NCBI GenBank assembly: GCA_014925825.1
Contig: JACGCK010000161.1
Location: 38,654-102,653, forward strand
Direction of reading: 5' to 3'
Origin: Pholiota molesta
Taxonomy: Eukaryota; Basidiomycota; Agaricomycetes; Agaricales; Strophariaceae
DNA length: 64,000 nucleotides
The position numbers and the translations under genes were made by a program. Below the pieces are notes generated by a model. The model saw nothing but the letters and a program-made list of their open reading frames with translations, was not told the origin of the DNA and made no database searches. The first letter of the stretch is position 1. Every line of letters begins with the position of its first letter. Shown piece by piece: positions 24,101 to 35,113 of this stretch.

Positions 24101-24491
24101 GATCGCGGTATCAAGGACATCGCTATCAGCCGTCTGGAACAGATCTCGCCCTTCCCTTACGATCTGGTGCGTCTCTTTTCCCTTTCTTTCTTTCCCCCAG
24201 ACACGATGCAGTCAATGCTGACCATTTCATGTCAATCAGGTTACACCCCACCTCGACCAATATCCCAACGCCAGCCTGCTCTGGTGCCAGGAGGAGCCGC
24301 TGAACAACGGCGCCTGGAGCTACGTCGGCCCGCGCATCTACACAGCGGCGAGCCAGACGCAGCACCACAAGGGCAAGTACCCGCTCTACGCCGGGCGCGA
24401 GCCCACGAGCTCCGTCGCCACGGGCAGCAAGCTGCAGCACAAAAAGGAGATCGAGGCGTTTGTCAATGCGGCGTTCGATCTCTCGCGTTAA
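21138..24491 (+). CDS. KGD1: 2-oxoglutarate dehydrogenase E1 subunit, mitochondrial, seven exons
   Basis: Exons 21138-21488, 21540-21789, 21842-23681, 23738-23753, 23806-23850, 23906-24166 and 24240-24491 total 3015 bases and encode 1004 aa, the usual length for this enzyme. An Arg-rich, acid-poor N-terminus ([16 protein letters not shown]) is a mitochondrial presequence. Next come the E1 start [44 protein letters not shown], and the thiamine-diphosphate site [10 protein letters not shown] with NNQIGFTT about 30 residues on. The pyrimidine-binding half carries [10 protein letters not shown] and [13 protein letters not shown], and the C-terminus has [12 protein letters not shown]. The enzyme decarboxylates 2-oxoglutarate in the TCA-cycle complex. 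Exon 4 is a 16-base microexon. The long antisense frame over exon 3 is a GC-codon shadow. Confidence 0.97.
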
Positions 24492-24987
24492 GGGCGCCTT
24501 TTTCTGTATCCGTTCACTCCCCCTTTTTTGAGCGCAGAAATGGAGTGGTGGAATTGGGGAGGGGCTGAGAAAAGACGGGATGGCGTGCTTTTCTGTTTCT
24601 TTGGTGGATTCAACCACCACTTGGTGTGATATAATTAAATGTGCTTTACTCAACCTTTCCTTTTTTTTCCCTTTTGCCGTCTCTTGCTTTCCTCGTTCCG
24701 CTCAGGACTCGGGAAGCATGGACAGGCCATGTTCCAATAAACAATAATTTAGAAGGCAGTGTAGACTTGCCTGTTTCAATATAATGCATATGTTTTCTTC
24801 TGTCTGTGAGTCTTATTCAAGAAAGGAAGTGTAGCATGTGTATCAGCAATCGATAAGAGAGCAACGATCGTTGAACGTTGAACGCTGAGCGCTGAACGTC
24901 GAATGTCGAATGTTGGAAGGCGCATCGCTCTTTCTACGTAAAATCCTGATCGTGGGTGCGGGTTACTTCTTGGCAGCGGATCGACCC
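24492..24987. other. Convergent 3' region
   Basis: Lies between the dehydrogenase gene and the oppositely oriented inhibitor-like gene. No coding sequence is seen. There is a run of related 9-10 base words (gttgaacgttgaacgctgagcgctgaacg broken into short repeats) near 24870-24905. Confidence 0.4.
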
Positions 24988-25829
24988 TTATAGGGACTTG
25001 GTAGGGACATGGCACGAATCAAAATGAGACCTTGCGCTTGAACGGTCCATGATTGTTCCAGGGAGCATTTGATCACATTTTCCAGAAGTATGTATGTAGC
25101 ACGATATGAAGTTTTCAGTATTTACATTGTCCGAGTTGCATATTTGAATCTCAAAGCCAAAATCTTTCTTGCAACAACTTTCAGTGATTTGAGACTTGTC
25201 CATCGAGAAACGCCAAAGGCCTAGTCCCTCAAAAAGGGGAAAATATGAATCGAAGATGCAACACCTCCGATGCGAACCTATGCTATCACTTAATAATTGT
25301 GAAATTGTCAACGAAGGGTGTGGCCGTACCGGAACTTCTTTGGCGTTATCGTCCGATCGCGGGATTTCCCAACTTTGCTGGGGTTGTGAAAAGCCTGGAA
25401 CAAGGATGCTGCGATAAAAGAGAATTAATGAAATTTGACAACAATAAAACCTAGGTGCATACCCAAAATTGTCTCTACCAATGGGTGCCGGGCTCGGAGC
25501 ACCCCGTATGATGTGCCACGGGGAAGCAACCATTCTGTCGAGGCTCAAAACAATACCATCACCACGAGGCCTCGCATGTTTACCATCCAAGTGAAGATTA
25601 TAGTTTCCGTCATCGAGTTTGACAAGATGCCACTAGAGTCAGACAAGCAGTTTTATTATTAATTCATGATGATAGAGCAAAGAGTACTGACCTTCTTAGG
25701 TGGAGCGCCTTGGGGCAACACGACTACTTGAGAGTTCTCACCCTCTCCAAGTGGCCTGCTCACAGCAGGCTCATCCGGAGAAATAAAGGTAACAGATTCG
25801 AGGGCGTAGTATCCGGTTTCCAAAGACAT
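24988..25829 (-). CDS. Beta-trefoil protease-inhibitor-like protein (I66-type)
   Basis: Exon 1 (25829-25692, 46 codons) starts MSLETGYYALESV and ends at a gtcagt donor. Exon 2 begins at 25632 with WHLVKLDDGNYNLHL and contains ASPWHIIRG. A 54-base intron ending tatcgcag then leads to GFSQPQQSWEIPRSDDN and VPVRPHP. This pattern (MSL start, W..KL.dGNY, W.I, W.IP..D) resembles fungal I66 serine-protease inhibitors. A GLGLWRFSMD stretch resembles the usual C-terminal strand of that fold. The in-frame stop lies much further on, giving about 242 aa against roughly 150 for the family, so the 3' end may be wrongly spliced here or the gene may have an altered tail. Such proteins are cytosolic and thought to defend against predators' proteases; inference only. 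Confidence 0.5.
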
Positions 25830-27640
25830 TGTACAATGATTTAGGTTGGATCCTGGGGCTTACTCGTTCAAAGTCGACGCTTCTTATACGTTTTGGGTGA
25901 CCGCAAGGTCATGTGGTTATTTCGCCTTGTCTTGATACTTGACGATTCGATGCCTCGTAAGATCTATCTTCCAAAGTGATTACACTCTGATCAACCTGGT
26001 TTACCAATATTTTGCATTGTTAAAGCAAGCCCCAGCTTCACGCCGACTACACTATTCGGATGGAAGTTGAGTCCTGTGGGAAATACTGGATCTTATTTAC
26101 ATGAGTACGTGTTCCATAATACAGAAGTGAGGCTAAGTGGGGTTCCTGCACAAGTGGGATTGGCCAGTCGAGAGTGGTCATTAATGTGCCACTGGTTACA
26201 TAACGCAATCCGCCATCCTCACGCAAATACAGATAGTTCTTCTTTGGATGTATACATTATTTGTGCTAGTCAACATAATTCTGAGTCAATGCTCACGTAG
26301 GCTTCTCTCTGTTCCGCATAACCTACGTCGAGTGTCTTCTTCAGTGCATAAAAATACTTTTGCTAAGATTTGAGGCGACTCCTCTATCTCCATCTTTACT
26401 CTTACCCTGAATTTTGACAGTGACCACTGACATGGAATAATCGGGGAATTTCATTGGCCGTTAATATTGTTTATAGGTGTCGTCAAACATAGGTCCATTT
26501 TAACTGGCCAATCAGCGTCCTTTTCTGCTGTGCCTTCAGAACTATTTCTGGAACAAATAATTCCGCACAAAACACATACAGGACGTGTGCTGTTGAAGTC
26601 AAACTGAAATACTGTGGAGAAGAGCTCCTGACGTGAAACGTTCGTAGTTAAAATTACGCACCCATTGGTTACAACTCTTCTCTCAATTATTGTGAACACC
26701 AAGTATGCTTTTTGCTTTGAATGTGCATTGTAAATTGACCACATGTAGATTCGGATACAACAATCTACCGTTGGACCTCGTATGAGGTGCCAGTCACTAA
26801 ATACTGGAGTTTGACAGTTTGACCCTTACCTGCTACTTTGCAATGATGTCTGAAGTCCTCATTTGTAATAATAGCGTACCATTGTTCTGATAGAAAGAAA
26901 ATATGCCAATGTCTTTATAAAGAGACGGCGAAGAGGACTATTCGGTTCCAAGCCGGTCACAGGTTCAAGTGAACACAACGGATCGCTCCTATGAAGTCCT
27001 ATTTGCATGGGAATGCGCTATCACTACAGCATATCTAGATCATGCACATACGAACCATTCTGACAGGGGTCTGGAACTCACCTTCTGTTTAGAAGCAATA
27101 GAGTAGACGTTCAAGTTGTTTATTTTCTTGTCGTAGAGTTTTAAAATCTTGGGGATGCCTCTTAACGTTTCCCTGCGCCGACATGGGCAACATGCCTGCA
27201 AAGCGGAATGAGGTGCGGATTTGAATAAATGAGATCAGGGTGTTCATCGGATTATTGCGGCAGTAAGAGGATGACATGCACCTCAAGATTGTACTTAGTA
27301 CGCGCAATCTTAAGTGGTGCAATCTTATGAGTGTCCAAAATACAACTGACCAGACGTAACTTTAGTCCCACACGCGCCCGAATGACCGCCAATGGGCACA
27401 GCTCATGAAATCAGCTTTCCTCTTCTTATTCTGAGGAGTCGGCAGACGCTACGTCTCTCTCTATCTGCACCCAACCTCCATGTCATTCGACCATCCTTTT
27501 CCGTCCAGTGTAGATGGTATTCCGGGCTGCGAATGCGGCTTGCCGTCGACATAAGAACGAGAGTCTGGGTGAGAGGACAACAATTCCGACGCAGATCCTG
27601 AAGAGCGAGGTTTAGAGGTAGCCTATGGATGGAGACTGAA
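25830..27640. other. Intergenic region, no gene recognised
   Basis: AT-rich. Short frames exist on the minus strand (26744-26451, 27322-27089) and the plus strand (26067-26300, 27392-27601), without recognisable motifs, convincing splice chains or family text. Confidence 0.4.
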
Positions 27641-27799
27641 CTGAAATAGAGTGAGAAGATTCGTTTGTGTTGGGCAAAGTAGTGAGAGCGCGGTTGAGTG
27701 GAAAGAGAGCGGGCGATGGCCGCTGCTGCTTGCTACTGAAGGGCAGCTTTGGGAGGTTGTGTCGGGGTCGTTTCAGCAGCACTGGAAGTGGCGTCGTGG

Positions 27800-28368
27800 C
27801 GCACTTAGCAGGTCACAAAGCGAGTCATTGTGGTCAACGACAGCGGAGTATCCTGTAGGAACTCCGAGCGGGAGCTCCTCGAGGCGATACCCACTGTCGT
27901 CAGCGTCTCGCCCCAGCAGTCCTTCGCCGCCTCCAGGGCAACCATGCGGAGAGCATCCAATTCGAGCTTGCACAGCAGTTCGGGCCAGCGGGCAGAGAAC
28001 TCGGTGCCGACGGAGGTCTTGGTGAGGAGAGTATTGCCTTTTTGGAGGACGGGTCGATGGGGATGGAGATAGTTTTGACGATGGCGAAGGCTTTGGTGAG
28101 GGCTCTGGTGTGCGCAGATGATAATGACGAGGTGGATGTCGTGTTCGAGTTGGGACAGACTGTGCGAGATTTCGCTAACTATAGAATATGTTACACGGTC
28201 GAAAATGTAGGATGTAGGATGGGGGCGACATACCAAGGATTGGAATCGACCAAAGACATAACTTACAACAGAACGAAAACCGAAAGTTGATAATGAGTTC
28301 TGGCATTCAAAGCGTCGGCCAGATACCAGCTCCGAGAAGAAGCTAGTAAATATTTCAAAAGGTTTCAA
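27800..28368 (-). pseudogene. Possible coding remnant, unknown family
   Basis: The minus strand carries protein-like helical text (ARWPELLCKLELDALRMVAL, EAAKDCWGETLTT, TPLSLTTMTRFVTC). An adjacent frame contributes TKAFAIVKTISIPIDPSSKK just upstream. Joining the two needs a one-base shift near 28045. I do not recognise the family, and there is no clear start or splice chain. Either a broken gene or chance. Confidence 0.3.
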
Positions 28369-28979
28369 GCAATGGATATAGAGCGTGCAATCAGAATGAT
28401 TTTGACGAGTTTGATCATGCTCTAAGCCTCTAACACATTCGATTCCGCACTTGCTTCACGCGCCTAGGGATGGTTGCGGCAAGTTGCGGCAGTGGCAAAA
28501 GTGGTGGACTATGGAGACGTGTCTTCAGTCAAATGAGATCAGATTCAGGGGGTGGAAACTTGTTATCATGGAGAAAGTAATCGAGGTAAAGATGAGGCGG
28601 CGTCACTGATGTGATTCAGAAGGAGTGTAAGTAGACCCAAAAATCTTGCCTATGAGTCAGAAGCTATAATTGCAGGGCGCAGAGAACTAGCTGGCGCCTG
28701 GCTGGCGCGAAGTCAGATGCTAAAGGCAAGGACAAAGCAAGGGCGAGAAGGCGTATGAGAAGCTGGTGCATTGAGGACCAGGTCAAAGTTGAGATACGTG
28801 ACCGATCCGATCCGGTTCATTCCGTGTGCGCCTCCTTTGTCGGTTCCTAACATCCATCAAGTACGCAGACAACCTCAAACCTTCGCATACTTACCACTGG
28901 AGTAGGCTTTGATTCGGTAAGAGTTTGTGTCCCACTTCTAGGACGAAAGACATCATTCGAATAACATACATCCACAGAT

Positions 28980-31119
28980 ATGGCCAAACCTATCAATACC
29001 CATGCCCATATGCTTATCACCGCCTTGGAAAGTGTTATTCTCCCCATCTTACATGCTCATGCCCCAGGGTTGGGTAAGAAGCTCGTCTCTCAATATTTTT
29101 CTGGCGAATTCTCAACCTAAGCTTTCTAAAAGCCACTAAAAGCAGTATCAATGGTAAATCTTCTGCATCAATCTGCCTATTCATGCACTCACCCCATTTA
29201 TATATTATGCTTTTGCAGGTGAGGATGGGGAACTTCTAGAACCAGAAGCGCAACAACTGCTGTCTGCACTTGAATCTTTCATCGACGCACGTTTGCGCCC
29301 CCGCTTACTTGAACAGAAAGAAATTAAGTGCAAAGAAGGCTAGAGTTCCCCCGTCTAAATCTATGGAAAACGTTGCAACATTCAGTACTTGTTCTAGATA
29401 TAATGGAATTTCCTGCCGCCGATTTAGCTCCAATTGATGCAGCTGGACGATCATCGGTATCGGATTCTTCGGATTCCAAACCTACAGGTACGTAAGTAAT
29501 TTTCTCGTCTCAAGGTCAATATACTAATGGTGACCGACGACTGCCCAGTATTTTCGACTCCTCGCGAACGTCCGCGTCTCCTGAGCCTAGCCTTGGAAGA
29601 AGCACGCCAGCGCATCTTCAATAAGACGCCCATCCGTCTATTATCCTTCCAACCGGATGGATCAGAGATAGAACTCTTGGAACGCAGCGAAATCTGGGAG
29701 CGCGTTTCAATGTTGCTGGAAGCTAATTTCGACGAAGATGAAATCAAGTCGAGCGTTGATCGTCTGGGACAAGAAGGAACCGCCATCGAATCTTTCGTTT
29801 CAAAACATGCAAGCTACGCTATTTTATCTCATACCTGGCTCTCCAGCAAGGGAGGCGAGGTAGTATACGCTGATTGGAACAGAGGCATATTCGACACAGA
29901 CTCTCCGGGATATCAAAAGCTCGTCAATTTTTGCAGACTCGCCGCTATCGATCACAAAATCACTCTCGGATGGATGGACACAATTTGTATCAACAAGGAA
30001 AGCAGCACGGAGCTCGACGAATCTATCCGATCCATGTATAAATGGTACTCTGATGCGGACATCTGCATTACGTATCTCGCGCAGACCGCAGCGCTGGAGC
30101 AGATGCGCACTGACGCTTGGTTTACTCGCGGCTGGACACTGCAGGAACTGCTCGCTTCTAGCCACCTCAAATTCTACGGGTCCGACTGGCGGATGATCTC
30201 TCCTAACGCGGAAGACGACCGCCACCAGACATCCATCGGGAATGAGATCGAAGCGGCCACGACGATCACCTCGGCCGAGTTCAACTCGTTCCAAAAGGCC
30301 TCCTACCGTATTCCCATTTCGCGGCGAATGCAGTGGGCCGCGACTCGACGGGTAACGCGCGAAGAGGACATGGCATATTCACTGATGGGGATCTTTGACA
30401 TCAGCATCTCAACCGCCTACGGCGAGGGGTCTGAGCGGGCGTTCTTCCGGCTCGTGAAGAAGATATTGAAATCTACCAAACGAGCTGTGCTGGACGTCGT
30501 TAATTGGGGCTTTGGCCAGGAATGGAGGCGCTCCGCCCACATCGCGCACCCCTCGTCTCTCATCCCGTCCAGCCCACGGCATTATATCTGGCGTACGGAT
30601 AAGGACGTTATCTGGTTCCCACCCACCACGCCGATAACTCTGACGCATCTTGGGCTGCATCTTTCTGTTCTCCTCATGCCCGCAGCTTCAACGGTCCCGG
30701 GTACAGAAAATTCACTATTCGACGCCATTGGGAATTATTACGCCACCACCAGCATAATCGATGCGATACATTATTCCGATTCCACAGAGGCCTTGAATAC
30801 CCCCAAGAAATTCAATCTACTGGACAAGGCCTCGAAACGAAGCAACAGCCTCGGCGTTGGGACTCCAAAGTCGACTGCTTATCAGCGGACCTTTGGCGTA
30901 TTAAACTTCAGCGAGCAAGACAAGAACATCTTCCTCCCTGATGGTTTTATTTGTTTTGCGCTTTGTCTATACTCCAAATCCAATAGCGGCAATTTCGAGC
31001 GGATGCCTACCTCAGCTGCCATTTCATTTCCCATAAGACAGGTGCGATCTACCAGCGGCCACATTCCCAAAAGTGAGCTGGCGAAGCATGGAATGCAGCT
31101 AGTTACTATGTATTTGTAG
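28980..31119 (+). CDS. HET-domain (heterokaryon incompatibility-type) protein
   Basis: The long last exon (from about 29550 to 31119) contains the HET domain. It has SYAILSHTW, a long helix pair with LGWMDTICINKESSTELDES and MYKWYSDADICITYL, and WFTRGWTLQELLA, followed by EEDMAYSLMGIFDIS. These are the diagnostic blocks of HET proteins, which trigger cell death or growth arrest after fusion of incompatible fungal cells. Upstream exons are likely: MAKPINTHAHML from 28980, a small exon at about 29132-29152, and one from 29219 with ARLRPRLLEQKEIK. The join from that exon to 29403 (MEFPAADLAP) does not keep phase with any obvious donor, so the 5' part could be broken and translation might begin at 29410. 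No NACHT or WD40 extension. Confidence 0.8.
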
Positions 31120-31220
31120 GAGTAGTATAATAATATAGGTCGGATTTCAGGGATTATATAGATATGCAATGTTTCTGACACTTTGTATGAAACTAATGCC
31201 TATCATCAACTACTGTCATT

Positions 31221-31395
31221 GTAGGCTGGCCTCCTGATCCACTCGTTTATACTTTAAGGCCTGATCTGCATTTCCAGTATGTCACGAACAACAAAACACA
31301 ATGCAAGCACCTTGCAGGAGGTGATCTCTAAATTCTAACTTGTCCGAGTGGGAAACCCCCCAGGCACATCTTGTTCGACTGTGCAAAGCAGGTGC
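31221..31395 (+). pseudogene. Relic 1 of a 4-coumarate-CoA-ligase-like 3' end
   Basis: Corresponds to the last intron and last exon of the ligase genes at 51209-54146 and 39333-41070 (shared words 'actcgtttatact', 'caccttgcaggagg', 'gagtgggaaac'). It carries stops and indels. Only the terminal piece is present; it lies just downstream of the HET gene. Confidence 0.75.
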
Positions 31396-31559
31396 TACGC
31401 GCCAGATGAGCCCTGTTGGCTACACAGCGAGAGTGCACTCCGTTGAGAGTTGAGTATGGAGGACTCGGTAAGGATGTTAACGGAAGTAGGATCTTTCTTT
31501 TGGATGATGTTGTGAAAGTGGAACAACAGCAATAACTTTGGCAGTAGGCAGCTAGAAGT

Positions 31560-32197
31560 TCTGAACGAGGGGAGTGGTCGAAAAGGGTTGCGCTAGCTTA
31601 CAAGAAATCTAAAGCTGAGCGCTGAGCAAATTCCGGACTGAATGAAGGAGAAGAGTGCCAGAGCCTCTCCTCCATCCGCCGACGACGAACAAGCTTTGGA
31701 GCTCGTTTGCCTGTGGCCAGGCTCCCATCCATCGCTCCCGCTACCCTCGTTCGTCCCCCGCCACCACTCTCCTCCGTCAGTCGATGACGAATGAGTGATC
31801 GTTCGTCCACCTTCAGGACTCAGCCTTTTTACACTCAGCATTCTCCTCTGTTTGTCCCGTCCAGGTTCGCTTCCACGCTACCCTCGCGAGCCACGTCGAC
31901 GACGCTCGTTCGTCCACCCGCCGCCACTCACCTTCGTGTCCGGGCCGGCTTTCGTCGTCCGCACTATCCTCGTGGGCCACGACGACGACAAACCACCGCT
32001 GTTCTCTGTCCATCGGGCCCCGCCTCCATAGCCTCCTTCCGTCGCCCCGCTACCCTCGCGGACCATCTGCCCGTCGCCGCCACTTTTCCCCTGTCCCTCT
32101 TCTCTGTACCGCTACCTGTCGCCCTCCTCACTCCGGACTCTTCTAACCCCGCCAACCCTCGAAGCCGCCGCCCGCATCCAACCCATCCATCATCAGG
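31560..32197. other. GC/C-rich insert between two ligase relics
   Basis: A low-complexity, C- and CG-rich stretch (many 'gtccg', 'ccgcc', 'cgacgac' words) separates the two direct relics at 31221 and 32198. Several overlapping open frames exist on both strands as a result of composition. No protein family was recognised. Its left limit is not sharp. Confidence 0.4.
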
Positions 32198-32435
32198 GTA
32201 CGTAGGCTGACCTCCTGATTCATTCATTTGCACTCAAACTGATCTGCATTGCTACTCTTTACTGCATGTCGCGAACAACAATGTACAATACAGGCACCTT
32301 GCAGGAGGAGTGCACAAGTTTATCTCTACGATCCCGACTTCTCCGAGAGGCAAACTTCTCAGGCGCGTGTTGTGTGACCGTGCAAAGGAGCCGCGAGCCC
32401 CGTTGTCGAAGGCGAAGGCGATGTTATAGTTTCTA
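32198..32435 (+). pseudogene. Relic 2 of a 4-coumarate-CoA-ligase-like 3' end
   Basis: Homologous to 40866-41070: it begins at the penultimate exon end ('catcatcag') with the following intron, then 'catgtcgcgaacaacaa', 'cttgcaggagg' and 'cccgacttctccgag', and continues through the tail 'gcgaaggcgatgttata'. Frames are broken, among other places after the cttgcaggagg word. The downstream neighbour is a family-A copy in tail-to-tail orientation, as at the other ligase 3' ends. Confidence 0.8.
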
Positions 32436-32644
32436 AATCTTCTTTTATTGCTGTCGCATATGTAATATAATAACGTCGGTGTTTACAATCAGAAGGTGCA
32501 ATTTGAACTATGCAAGATAATTCTCTCCTTATAGGATTGCTGAATGTTGAACGACATGATTCAAATTCAATTATAAATTATCGAAATATCTTCAAGCTTG
32601 ATCAAGCTTCACCTCTCCATCTTCAATGTACAAGCCTCCATTCA

Positions 32645-33228
32645 TCACCCACTGTTTTCTAACGTCATAGTCACCCCGCTCCGCATGAAGTACCCATTTC
32701 CATTATCTTCGATTGACCGGCCTTGATTATCGCAAGCGATCACATTCTGATTCGCAAGCTCGAATACACACCGCAGCGAGTGTATTTCTTCCGGAGCTGA
32801 ATCTATCGTGCAGACGAAGACACAACTGTTATCCTCTATGCTTTTGTTGTCAAGCACCAGGAAGCATTCTGGCGTGAATTTATCCGCGCCTGGCTGGTTG
32901 ATATTTGTGATGAACCATTCATGCACTTCTTTGAGAGAGAGGCCGAGAAAGGCGGTAGGAGACGAGGTCATCGGATGAGAAGATCCTTCGGTGATAGTAG
33001 CGATATCTTTGGTGTCCATGATAACAAGGTATTCGGATGCTTCAAAAATGTCGTCGCTTGGCGACATGATTTCGGAGAGATACTCTTCGGTGCATTGTAA
33101 GAGGGCATCTAGGGTCTGTACAGCAAGGATTGAGAAAAATCACAATTTACAGTGATAAACTATGATGCTCTCTGACTTACGGTGGTTGGAATATCAGCGA
33201 TACAGAACACGGGGCAACAGCCGTACAT
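32645..33228 (-). pseudogene. Family-A copy 1, prematurely terminated
   Basis: Two exons (33228-33181 and 33115-32645). Exon 1 encodes a short start ending CPVFCIADIPTT. Exon 2 carries the family's core (VIMDTKDIATI, SSPTAFLGLSLKEVHEWF, CFLVLDNKSIEDNSCVFVCT, EIHSLRCVFELA, YFMRSGVTMT). Just after SGVTMT a short deletion and a TGA end the frame; the usual C-terminal GGLYIEDGEVKLD stretch is still readable in DNA at about 32590-32640, out of frame. So the copy has lost about 25 C-terminal residues. Family function unknown. Confidence 0.75.
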
Positions 33229-33537
33229 GGTGGTAGAAGGTGAACCGTTGAAAACTTACTAGAATGGACCCACAGTCTAAGATGAATGATACGAACCTCA
33301 CGTGCATATCATTCCACGCACTTCATGTTGTGTTAAACGCTATATCCGCAAGTCTAGCCCAAGCACAGCTTCACGCAAGATGAAGTGCAAACTTTTCCGA
33401 GCCCGAACCGAGGTTGTAATTTTCAGATTGTCTTTTATTCTTTTGCTATACGTGGAAGTGTTTTATCCCCAATCGCAAGGTGCAATTTTTGGCTCTTACA
33501 GGATCGCTAAATGTTACACAACACGATTGAAGCTCCA

Positions 33538-34540
33538 TTACCAATTACTAAAATCTCTCCATGCTTCATCCAGCTTAACCTCTCCACCTTCAATGTACAA
33601 ACCTCGATCCTGCGCCAACTTCATGTTTCCTTTCGTCATGGTCATCCCGCTCCGCATGAAACTCCCCATTAAGCCTTCCTCGATTGATTTGCCTTGAACA
33701 CCGCAAGTGACCGCATTCTGCAGCGCTACCTCAAAACCACACCGCAATGAGTGTAATTCCCCCGGAGCTGAATCTTGCGTGCAGACGAATACACAACTGT
33801 CATCCTCTGTGCTCTCATTGTCAATCACTAGGAAGCAATGCGGCATGAATCCTTTCGGGCGTCGTTGGGTGATGTTTGCGTCAAACCAATCGCGCACTTC
33901 CTTGAGAGAGAGACCGACGAAGGCGGTAGGAGATGAAGCGACTGGTGGAGAAGATCCTTTGCTGATAGTAGTGATATCTTTGGTGTCAATGATGACAAGC
34001 CGGTCGGATACATGTGCGATGTAATTCCCCGAATTGAAACCTGCAAGATATTCTTCGGTGCATTCTAAGAGGAGATCCAGGGTCTTTGGAGCTAGGATTG
34101 AGAAAGAGAACACTTGACGGCAATGAGTTTTGTCTGACTTACAGTTGTTGGGATATCAGCGGTGCAAAACACAGGGCACCGAGTTTCTCCATCGTCCATG
34201 GTGGCAGGAGATGTGGGCTGTGATTGTCCCTGTGCATTCCGGTTTGCTTTTGCGAGCGCTGCCTTGAAGTTCGCCAGATGTCCACCCTCTGTAACTAGAA
34301 GTCAGAGTCATAGAGCACAATATCAGCATCTGGCGAGTCTTTGCATACAAATTACGCACAGGATTCTTCGCCGGGAAGGTGGAACTCGTCGTCCCCGTAA
34401 TACATGGTCACAACGCCTGTATGGGGGTCGACGTGTATGCCTGTGCGCCCAGGCAGAGGTACGGAGGGGTCGTCCTCGGGCGTGGGTGTGAGGGGTTGAC
34501 TGGGCGGCGAGCTGGCGCTCCGAGTTTCTCCGTCGTTCAT
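33538..34540 (-). CDS. Fusion gene: secreted-protein module inserted into family-A gene (copy 2)
   Basis: Three exons, 34540-34360, 34294-34143 and 34083-33538, join in phase to 292 aa. Exon 1 starts MNDGETR, like other family-A copies, then switches to PTPEDDPSVPLPGRTG and GVVTMYYGDD, matching the secreted-protein gene at 35114. Exon 2 continues that module (EGGHLANFKAALAKANRNAQ), then re-enters family A with MDDGETRCPVFCTADIPTT. Exon 3 is the intact family-A body ending EAWRDFSNW. Intron 1 corresponds in position, phase and sequence to the intron of the secreted-protein gene, so the donor was genomic DNA. The signal peptide was not taken. The upstream region is family-A-like (shared block before the ATG). 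Alternatively transcription may still start at the inner ATG (34199), giving the plain family-A protein. Confidence 0.7.
34179..34213. repeat. 35-bp direct repeat, inner copy (spans family-A ATG)
   Basis: Matches 34520-34554 with about four differences. Both contain the reverse complement of 'ccaccatg' followed by the DGETR codons. The two copies bound the 306-bp inserted module of the fusion gene, like a long target-site or homology-mediated duplication. Confidence 0.9.
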
Positions 34541-34554
34541 GGTGGCTGGAGGTG
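34520..34554. repeat. 35-bp direct repeat, outer copy (spans fusion-gene ATG)
   Basis: Partner of 34179-34213, offset 341 bp. Upstream of it lies the family-A-type promoter block, so this copy presumably represents the original start site and the inner one arose with the insertion. Confidence 0.85.
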
Positions 34555-34992
34555 AAGGCTTGGAATGGACCCACAGATCGATAATAATCAGAACTGAATA
34601 AGAACTTCACGTGCGCGTTGTTCTACTTAGAAAGTACTTGTAATACAGTTACTATGAGTCGACTTCCGCAACTTCCGGATATGCTTGCGATGCCCACGGA
34701 CGGAGATGGAATCTACTGCTATAAGTAAGTACATATTGGTTAAATCTGTCTCAATTCCTAAACTTGAAGACTAGAGCTGAGCATTTTGAACCGACTCCGT
34801 GGCACACGGGACGCCACTACTACATAGAATGACTCCCAGCTGCGGGCCCCGTGGTTAGATTTAGATCATCTCGCGTTTCATTAGAACAAAGTGTAAGTTT
34901 TGCACTGACTTAGGGCAGTCCAAGTTGATTGGCACTTAGGGACGAGTAAATAGATTCTAACAAGGTTGTGGCACTTACCAGTCCGTACTATG

Positions 34993-35000
34993 TATAAAAA
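34993..35000 (+). promoter_or_regulatory. Probable TATA box of the secreted-protein gene
   Basis: 'tataaaaa' lies 114 bases before the ATG at 35114, in the expected place for a basidiomycete promoter and preceding a pyrimidine-rich leader. Confidence 0.6.
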
Positions 35001-35113
35001 GGCCTCTGACGTTAGCTGACTGCTTCTGCAATTCACCCCCTCAAGTCGGTATTGCAGGCCAATACCGTCTTCACAAACATCAAGACATCCAAATCCTCAA
35101 ATCGTCTGGAACG

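Noticed and set aside
31791..32210. 139-codon Pro/Ser/Arg-rich frame between the ligase relics
   Set aside because: Several overlapping frames are open on both strands in this C-rich stretch. No start context, domain or splice support.
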